From the NCBI RefSeq assembly GCF_036785885.1, contig NC_092323.1:17864501-17928500 (forward strand): a stretch of 64,000 nt of DNA. The letters are read 5' to 3'. Both the position numbers and the translations under genes were made by a program. Shown in pieces: positions 57,601 through 64,000 of the stretch (position 1 is the stretch's first letter; the number at the start of each line of letters is the position of its first letter). The stretch is from Coffea arabica (taxonomy: Eukaryota > Streptophyta > Magnoliopsida > Gentianales > Rubiaceae). A model generated the notes under the pieces. That model saw nothing but the letters and a program-made list of their open reading frames with translations, searched no databases and was not told the DNA's origin.

Positions 57601-59154
57601 AACGGAAGGTGTGTTAGGATTGTAGTCTGAGAAATTTGAACAATAAACACAACCTATACTAATCTTGAAGGACTATCCATTTTGCAGCTTCAGGGAAAAA
57701 TATGCTTTTTGCATCAAATCTATACATGTGATCGTTCTTGGACATGCAAACCGGGTGCCTCGTCTGAAAATGAACACTGCCTTCTGAAAGACAAAATACT
57801 TTCTCTGGATAATCATACAAAACCATGATGTGTAACCAGGGTGAACAAGTAAATTATGCAACAGAAAGATTGAAAGTTCAGAACTTATTCTAATCGCTCA
57901 GCATGCTGAAGCAGATAAGATTCGCTCAAATGTAGGAGAACGAGCACTTAAAAGGAAATTATAACACTTCCAAAATATCAAGATAAGATTATAATCCTTC
58001 TACATCTGTTATTGGTTCAGTGACGCAAACATAACCATATAGTCACTTGCTATCATGCCCATTTCACTTCTCAGTTTTAACCAAAAGTTGGCCAGTTAAC
58101 TAAGACTTATTGGGGAAAACTAGCCATCAGCATCCACAATTCATTAGGCGAAACTAGTGTCCTGAGGCAGCATTAAAGCTTCACCTAACAAAGATGCAGA
58201 AGCCTGCCATGTATCATTCTATTGCACATGTATTATTCTTCCTCACATGTATTAGGAGGACTACAACATTTTCATGTTTATCAAGTTACAGATTAACAAA
58301 ATCAAACACAATAACACCAGTGGAGCCAGGATTTTGCAAATCTGAGGCAGGGGAGAGGGGAAGCGCCGCAACTTGTGATAAAAAAAAGGGAAAAAAAAAG
58401 AAAGATTCCAATCTTTCGAATCCACTAGGAAGCATCCAAAAAAACTTTCTACCAAGTCATGTAAAACAAAGAAATTCAAGCTTTTCATATTCAGCACAAA
58501 AGGGATCAATTGCAGGTTTGAAAAAGATAAGAGGTAATGGTAAATCCTAAAACACAAGATAAACAAATTACACATTAATCATTGATTAACATAAGATCTG
58601 ATAGTTACAAAAAGATGACCGTACTGTGTAACTTCTATCTCCCTTCTGTTTCCCAGCAACCCAACCTATTCTTCTCCGCCTCTGTGAACACCCTTGATCA
58701 TCTACCTTCAAGATGTATGTTATAATCCCAAATTTTCATAGAAGTCAATTTGAAAGTATAAACTAAAAACTCATACTACACATTTCTATTACACAGGATT
58801 CCAGAAATTTCAGTTGAAACACAATAAGAATACTAACTCATGTGGTTCATGGCAACTTTTGGACATTGACAAAAATGAAGCCATTGGAAAGGGGAAACAT
58901 TTTGAACCAATTAGTTATTAGACAAAACAAGAATTAAGTCTTCTCTCCACTAATCAGCTGAATTCTACGTTCAAAAATATCCTTTAAGAGCAGAAGTGGT
59001 TAAATTCCTAATTCAGGATGTAAAACTGATCAAAATTTACCTAATTCATGATGTAATTTGACTGATGTAAAGAGTTTAAGAAGTCTCTTAAAGAGACGGT
59101 GCAATAGCAAAATTACTAGGAGGTAACTCTGAATTCTGAAAAGAGTCTACTGTC
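57601..59154. other. Intergenic or 3' flank of the PPR gene
   Basis: No coding stretch recognised; includes an A-rich tract near 58380-58400. It might hold the 3' UTR of the PPR gene next to 59155. Confidence 0.35.
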
Positions 59155-61425
59155 TCAAGGTGTAAAACTGAATAAAGCCGCTTTCATTTGTTCTGGAGAA
59201 TAAAATTGAAATTCTGCACATGATTCTATATTTGCCTTAAGATGCTTCAGAGTTGCATAAATCATATTACAGCAAGGATGGGTTCTATCTTCTACACTGA
59301 ATATATTGGTTCTGCTATTTATATCAATCCAGCTACATCCAGGATCCTTCTTCACTTCTAGCTCTTTCATTATCTTTCGGGCTTTTATCTTCTCCCCCCA
59401 CTTCCCCAATGCGGCATACATGTTAGACATCAAAACACATGTAGGCTTAGGGTCCAAAGTAAACATCTTGTGGGCCACTCTCTCACCCACATCAATGTCA
59501 ATCCAAGACCAACATGCGTTTAACATTGTAATCAAGAGAATTTCATCAGCCACAAATGGCATCTCCTTCATAAGCTCCTCAGCTTCCAGAAGCAGACCAG
59601 ATCGACATAAAAGAGCCACCGCACAAGTAAGATGCTCCAACGATGGGGCTAGACCATAAGCTTGTTCCATTGATAGGAAAATCTCCATCCCCTTATTGAC
59701 CAAACCAGCAGCAGTACATGCAGCTAAGACAGCAACAAGGGTTGCAGCATTTGGGTTTATTCCCTGATCCAACATTTGCTCAAAAAGCAAGGTTGCCTCA
59801 GATCCAAGACCATGATGTGCGTAGCCACAAATTAAAGCTGTCCAAGCTGCTACATTAGGATTTGAAATGCAAATAAAAGATGCTTGAGCATCAGAAATGC
59901 TCCCACACTTGGAATACATGTCAACAAGAGCTGTACCAACATAAATATTCAACTCGAATGGAGTTTTAGTCAATTGACTATGGATCTGCTGCCCTTTCTG
60001 AAGAGCCCCAAGACATGAACATGCACGAAGCAAAGCAGAAAAAGTTGATCTGGTTGGGGATATTGACAACCTACGCATGTCTATATATAAATTTATTGCA
60101 TTCTCATGTTGATCATTTTCAATATACCCTGAAATCATGGAATTCCAAGTAACAGGGCTTCCTTGTTCTTTAGTTTCTTCAAAAAGCTCCAGAGCTTTAT
60201 GAATTTCACCAGTCTTGCACAGCACATGAATCATTGTATTCAAGCAAATTAAACTTCTTGCTGGCGTTTCCAGAAATAACTTCTTTGAATCCTCTACTCG
60301 ACCAAACAATGCATATCCCTTGATCATCAGACTATATGAAACTGAATTCCTCTCAACTAATCCACTAAAAACCAATTCAGCTTCCTCAACCTTACCCATT
60401 CTTAGAAGCCCACCAATTAAAGTGTTCGAAATGTTCCTACATGGATTCTCCAATGTATCATAAATCTTCTTGGCATCGCCAATAACTTCACTGTTACTGT
60501 AAAAGTCGACAAGAGCACCACTAATTGAAAGTTCAAGCTCAAACCCCAATTTTATCAGAAGCCCGTGTACTACTTTTCCTTCAGGCAAAGCGCCCAATCT
60601 TCCACAAGCCCTTATGATGGAATCCAAAGTGAACTCATTAGGGACTGCTTCGGTTCTCATCCTCTGAAACAACTCCAGAGCCTCTTTACATCCACCATCA
60701 ATCTTCACATAACCTGAAATCAATGTAGTCCATTCAACAACACCCCGGCGAGGCATCTTGTTGAAAACACTCAACGCATCATCCAGTAGATTATTCTGAA
60801 CATAGCCCACAAGCATCAAGCTCCATAACAACTCATTCGTCTCATGTAAATCATCAAACACTTGTCTAGCTTTCCCAATATCGCAACAACTTGCATAAAA
60901 GTAGAGCAAAGAACTCCCCACAAACTTAAAACTCTCAAGACCAGATTTTAAAACCAAACCATGAATTTGCTGTCCTTCCTCACCCAATGACCGGCCACAG
61001 ACGCTTAGTGCTGACGAGCAAGTGGTCTCGTTGAGCTTTGCATTGGAGCAGTGCATCAGAGAAAGCAAAGACAGTGCTTCATTGAACTTGCCCCATTTCG
61101 AGTATCCAGAGATCATGGCGTTCCATGAGACTACTGTTCGTTCAGGCATTTCGTCGAACACTCTTCGGGCATGTTCGAGTTGCCCGTTCTGGACGTGCCC
61201 CGTAATAGTCATGTTCATGGATTTAATGCCTTTATATCCAGAGCAATGGGGTCCCTGACGACGGCCATCGGGTACGGTGCAATACAATCTTGACATACTT
61301 TTCCAGCGTCGGTGCTTCCAGCTGCCCAAAAATGAGGATTTCATAACCTCGTGATATGTCTTTAGAGTGCAAAACTGGGGACTGGGACGAGCGCACGGCC
61401 TGAAAGGCTGAGAGCGACTGAGCAT
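59155..61425 (-). CDS. Pentatricopeptide repeat protein, PLS class with E domain (756 aa)
   Basis: A single open frame without introns, typical of plant PPR genes. The N-terminal 60 residues are rich in R and S and lack acids early on (MLSRSQPFRPCARPSPQFC), suggesting an organelle transit peptide. About sixteen PPR motifs follow from residue 65 to 650, with ARRVFDEMPERTVVSWNAMI, IHGLVLKSGL, ALVDMYSKCGSISDAQ and NVAAWTALICGYAHHGLGSE in P, L and S types. An E/E+ tail is seen near the end (DPGCSWIDINSRTNIFSVED). There is no DYW domain. Such proteins bind organelle RNA in a sequence-specific way, often for C-to-U editing together with a separate deaminase. This is the only clearly intact host gene in the window. 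Confidence 0.93.
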   Translation of the reverse strand: MLSRSQPFRPCARPSPQFCTLKTYHEVMKSSFLGSWKHRRWKSMSRLYCTVPDGRRQGPHCSGYKGIKSMNMTITGHVQNGQLEHARRVFDEMPERTVVSWNAMISGYSKWGKFNEALSLLSLMHCSNAKLNETTCSSALSVCGRSLGEEGQQIHGLVLKSGLESFKFVGSSLLYFYASCCDIGKARQVFDDLHETNELLWSLMLVGYVQNNLLDDALSVFNKMPRRGVVEWTTLISGYVKIDGGCKEALELFQRMRTEAVPNEFTLDSIIRACGRLGALPEGKVVHGLLIKLGFELELSISGALVDFYSNSEVIGDAKKIYDTLENPCRNISNTLIGGLLRMGKVEEAELVFSGLVERNSVSYSLMIKGYALFGRVEDSKKLFLETPARSLICLNTMIHVLCKTGEIHKALELFEETKEQGSPVTWNSMISGYIENDQHENAINLYIDMRRLSISPTRSTFSALLRACSCLGALQKGQQIHSQLTKTPFELNIYVGTALVDMYSKCGSISDAQASFICISNPNVAAWTALICGYAHHGLGSEATLLFEQMLDQGINPNAATLVAVLAACTAAGLVNKGMEIFLSMEQAYGLAPSLEHLTCAVALLCRSGLLLEAEELMKEMPFVADEILLITMLNACWSWIDIDVGERVAHKMFTLDPKPTCVLMSNMYAALGKWGEKIKARKIMKELEVKKDPGCSWIDINSRTNIFSVEDRTHPCCNMIYATLKHLKANIESCAEFQFYSPEQMKAALFSFTP

Positions 61426-61985
61426 TGTGTTGTAGGAATTTCAAAGTTGCGCCTTCGGAGAAGACGGGGGTTTGAGACACAGTTGAAAAACACGCTTCCA
61501 ACCACTTACAGAGGGACAATTTGTATGGTTTCCAAGTGTATTATTTATAATTGACAATTAGAATTGACTATCACTTAATAGTTTATGTTTTTATTTGAAA
61601 ATTATATTTACACAATCTGCATGATAATTAGCTAACCTTTATGCAGGTGGTACTAGATAGTTTCCTTGATCTCATTCCTTAAAAAGAAAAAAAAACATGA
61701 ACAGAGAAAGGATAGGACTTAAGAAACGAAGAAAGAGCAGGAAATTTGAATCCAAAATTTCTAATTCATAAGGCCTCAACCTTGATCTCATTATCTATTG
61801 TTAATCAAATAAATAAATGAAAGCATATAACTCTCCTGTATTGCAAAATCCTATTACAAAGTATGTGCTAATATTAGTGTAACTTTAGATTTTCTTACTT
61901 TGAAATTCAAGCTCTCAATCACAAGAAATAATGGGATCTAGGAGCACCACTTGGGGATGGCTAACTATCAATTTTTTCGTAGTAA
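61426..61985. other. Upstream flank of the PPR gene
   Basis: AT-rich, presumably with promoter and 5' UTR of the PPR gene (read to the left). No distinct TATA box could be chosen. Nothing else seen. Confidence 0.4.
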
Positions 61986-61990
61986 GTTAG

Positions 61991-63631
61991 TGTTGGAATG
62001 TATGCCCTAAAACAATGATTTTGTTTAATACATTCCTTATTATGTTTTGTATTTTAATAACTTCTTTTTTCTGTTAAATGTTAGATATAACTGATAAAGT
62101 CCTTAGAATACTTACTAATGTGATGGTGGTCACAAATATTGATGACTATGAGATATCAATCACATTTATAGTAATATTCTTAAATTTTCCTAGTTATAGT
62201 ACTAATGAGATAGGACATCATTAGTACGGTAAGACTAGTACACAATTAGTCTCTACTTAATGTAAGTAGTGATTGTTCTCATCAACCATGGTATATAGAT
62301 ACCTAGGTTAATGTGTAGATGATTTGTAAAGTACAAATACATTGGAATGATCCGCTTAGAGATCCCATTAGGATATCTATCTAATGCCAATGGTTGTATC
62401 TCTTGTGGTAAGTTATGTAAATGATCCTACGACTTGAGATCATCATAGTATCTTGAGTGTGAATCACTACATTTTGACTCTATTGCTTGTTACTCATTGA
62501 GAGTGACTTAGAGAACAGAGATTGGGTATAGTGTGAAGCACAGAAAGGTAATGAGTGATCAAGATAGGATTTACCACTCCGATAGTAGGAGTTGATATCC
62601 GGATGACCACTAGTAGGAAATTAACCCTAAAAGGTCGACTACATTAGGTTAATTGAAGAATATTTTCAAGTTAACCTAATCTAGGGTTAATTCTGGAAAC
62701 TAGTAAATTTAATTAGCCATTAAGGAATTGGCACTTATTCCTTATTCTTTGACTAATTGGATATTGGTGGTGAAAGGATAATAATTAGATGGTAACTTCT
62801 CATGGAAAGGTTAGGTCAAAATTCCCTTGACTAATTTCGGGTACTTGGGTGGTCATGATGTGTTGCTAGACACCGCTCATGATTTATAATTATGAATTAA
62901 TTAATTATTGTAATTAATGATAGAATAAAGTTGTTTATTTTATCTAATTCCTTTTGGGAATTATAAGTCATAATTATTGCCAATGTATTTGGAGCCTATT
63001 GGATCACACGCATTAGAGTTTTGGTTCTGGATTAAAATTATGTGTCCGAGTGAAGATTTGGAAATAAAGTATAAGATACTTTCGGGATTTAATTACAAAG
63101 AATAAATTTCAGGCCTATTTGAACAGATAGGAGAAAATAGTTATCTCCTGTCTATCAGATAGCTGAAGGATAGAGTTTGTTTATTGGATAAAAAACCTAT
63201 CTCTTCCTTTTTTTCTTTCTACGAATCTTATCTCTATTAGAACAATGAAAAACCTATGACTCTCTCAAGGGAAAATAGGGTTTTGAAAAAGATAGAGAGT
63301 GGAGAACAAAGGTGTGTGAGACATACATAGAGAGAAAAAATAAAGACAAGGAAAAGTGAAAAAGAAAGGCTTGCAACTTTCATCACTTTCACACATATAT
63401 CATAGAGACGATCGAGATATCACTCTCGCGTGGATTTCGGTAGGGCAGGATATTTGGACTGCTCAAGGGGTTGTTCGTCTTCTCCAATTTGGCAGAGGAA
63501 CATCAAATGGATTAAGGTAATCCGTTTTTCCCTCTCTTCTTGCACCATACGCAAAATCTAAGGTGATCCTTGAGTGGGTTTTTGGAAAAAATTTTTAATT
63601 TCCGCTGCCTTTCTGTCCCAAAAACCCATCA
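61991..63631 (+). mobile_element. Solo LTR (1.6 kb), Ty1/copia-like
   Basis: Starts TGTTGGAATGTATGCCCTAA and ends AAAACCCATCA. The 5-mer GTTAG flanks both sides (61986-61990 and 63632-63636). TGTTGGAATGTATG starts and about 1.6 kb length suggest Ty1/copia; assignment to a family is an inference. No internal region is attached. The orientation is taken from the TG start and from the C/T-rich and 'tttccgctgcctttctg' end typical of such LTRs. Confidence 0.85.
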
Positions 63632-63636
63632 GTTAG

Positions 63637-64000
63637 TATCTTCTTACTAGACTAAAGAAAATAGGCTTCTATTCTTGATGGTTAGTAGTTTTAATTATAC
63701 TCAAACTTTCACTCTACAAGTCCACACAGTGTATAATTAAGGAAAAGATGATCAACTACTCACGCTATTCAAATTCCTATATTATTTAGACCAATATAAA
63801 TAACAAGAAAGTAAAACTACATTAGAAGCATAAATAAACAAAAGATACATATACAAGAAAAGCTCCTAGGATTGATTTTCTCTCTAACCTTGCTAGATAA
63901 ACAACCCAATTATTGCAATCTATCGCCTTGGCTAAGGATAGCGTAATTTTTCAATTTATGTGAAATTTACTCTCGTAATAAATCAACTATACCTATAACT
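63637..64000. repeat. Repeat related to 28060-28260, runs off the window
   Basis: The last about 200 bases share order and words with 28090-28260 (cttggcta, gtaattttc.aatt.atgtgaaa, aatcaactatacctataact). Non-coding, probably part of an untranslated retroelement region. Confidence 0.5.

Noticed and set aside
57673-57861. 62-codon - strand frame as an earlier HDA14 exon
   Set aside because: No deacetylase motif is present in any of the three frames.
1-64000. CRISPR arrays, operons, bacterial promoters or terminators
   Set aside because: This is plant nuclear DNA; no regularly spaced repeat array of that sort is present.

Overview
This is plant nuclear DNA, almost certainly from a eudicot. 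It is AT-rich, most of it consists of transposable elements, and the few host genes have plant-only families or plant-type exon structure: SABATH methyltransferase, PLS-type pentatricopeptide repeat protein, CrRLK1L receptor-kinase fragment, HDA14-type deacetylase fragment and DNAJC17-type fragment. A coffee-like asterid (Rubiaceae) would fit a decayed SABATH cluster in this kind of repeat landscape, but that is a guess; no species marker is visible.

Layout. 1-2321 is the decayed 3' end and 3' LTR of a Ty3/gypsy element. 2330-6386 is a decayed L1-type LINE. 6388-6920 is a 0.53 kb segment repeated at 31316-31862. 7903-8918 is a short Mutator-like element with a 9-bp target duplication. About 9200-11431 is a diverged LTR. 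11432-24000 and 44757-52450 are two versions of the same duplicated block. Each contains an inverted pair of SABATH genes, and in the first block the + strand partner survives only as intron. The - strand copies (A and B) keep all three exons but each carries its own frameshift. A third - strand piece (C) lies at 52565-53546. Copy A has a nearly complete L1 LINE (13175-22075) in intron 2, and that LINE has a 2.7 kb hAT element in its 5' UTR, which itself carries the captured 5' end of a CrRLK1L receptor-kinase gene. The + strand copy D is split by a 3.3 kb Mutator-like element with long terminal repeats and sets of short palindromes.

24000-44300 is intergenic and repeat-rich. It holds several dispersed repeats, a terminal-inverted-repeat element filled with 1.6 kb of nearly pure A/T, a hAT element with an 8-bp target duplication, and a 3.8 kb solo LTR with 5-bp target duplications. 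53547-57600 holds a Mutator-like remnant, a DNAJC17-type pseudogene, a 141-bp MITE and the 3' exons of an HDA14-like deacetylase with a frameshift.

The only clearly intact host gene is an intronless PPR protein gene at 59155-61425 (- strand). Downstream of it in window order, 61991-63631 is a second solo LTR with 5-bp target duplications. The genes do not form a pathway; the window is a record of segmental duplication followed by nested transposition. The strongest items for follow-up are the palindrome-bearing Mutator-like element, the hAT element with a captured gene piece, and the duplicated SABATH inverted pair.
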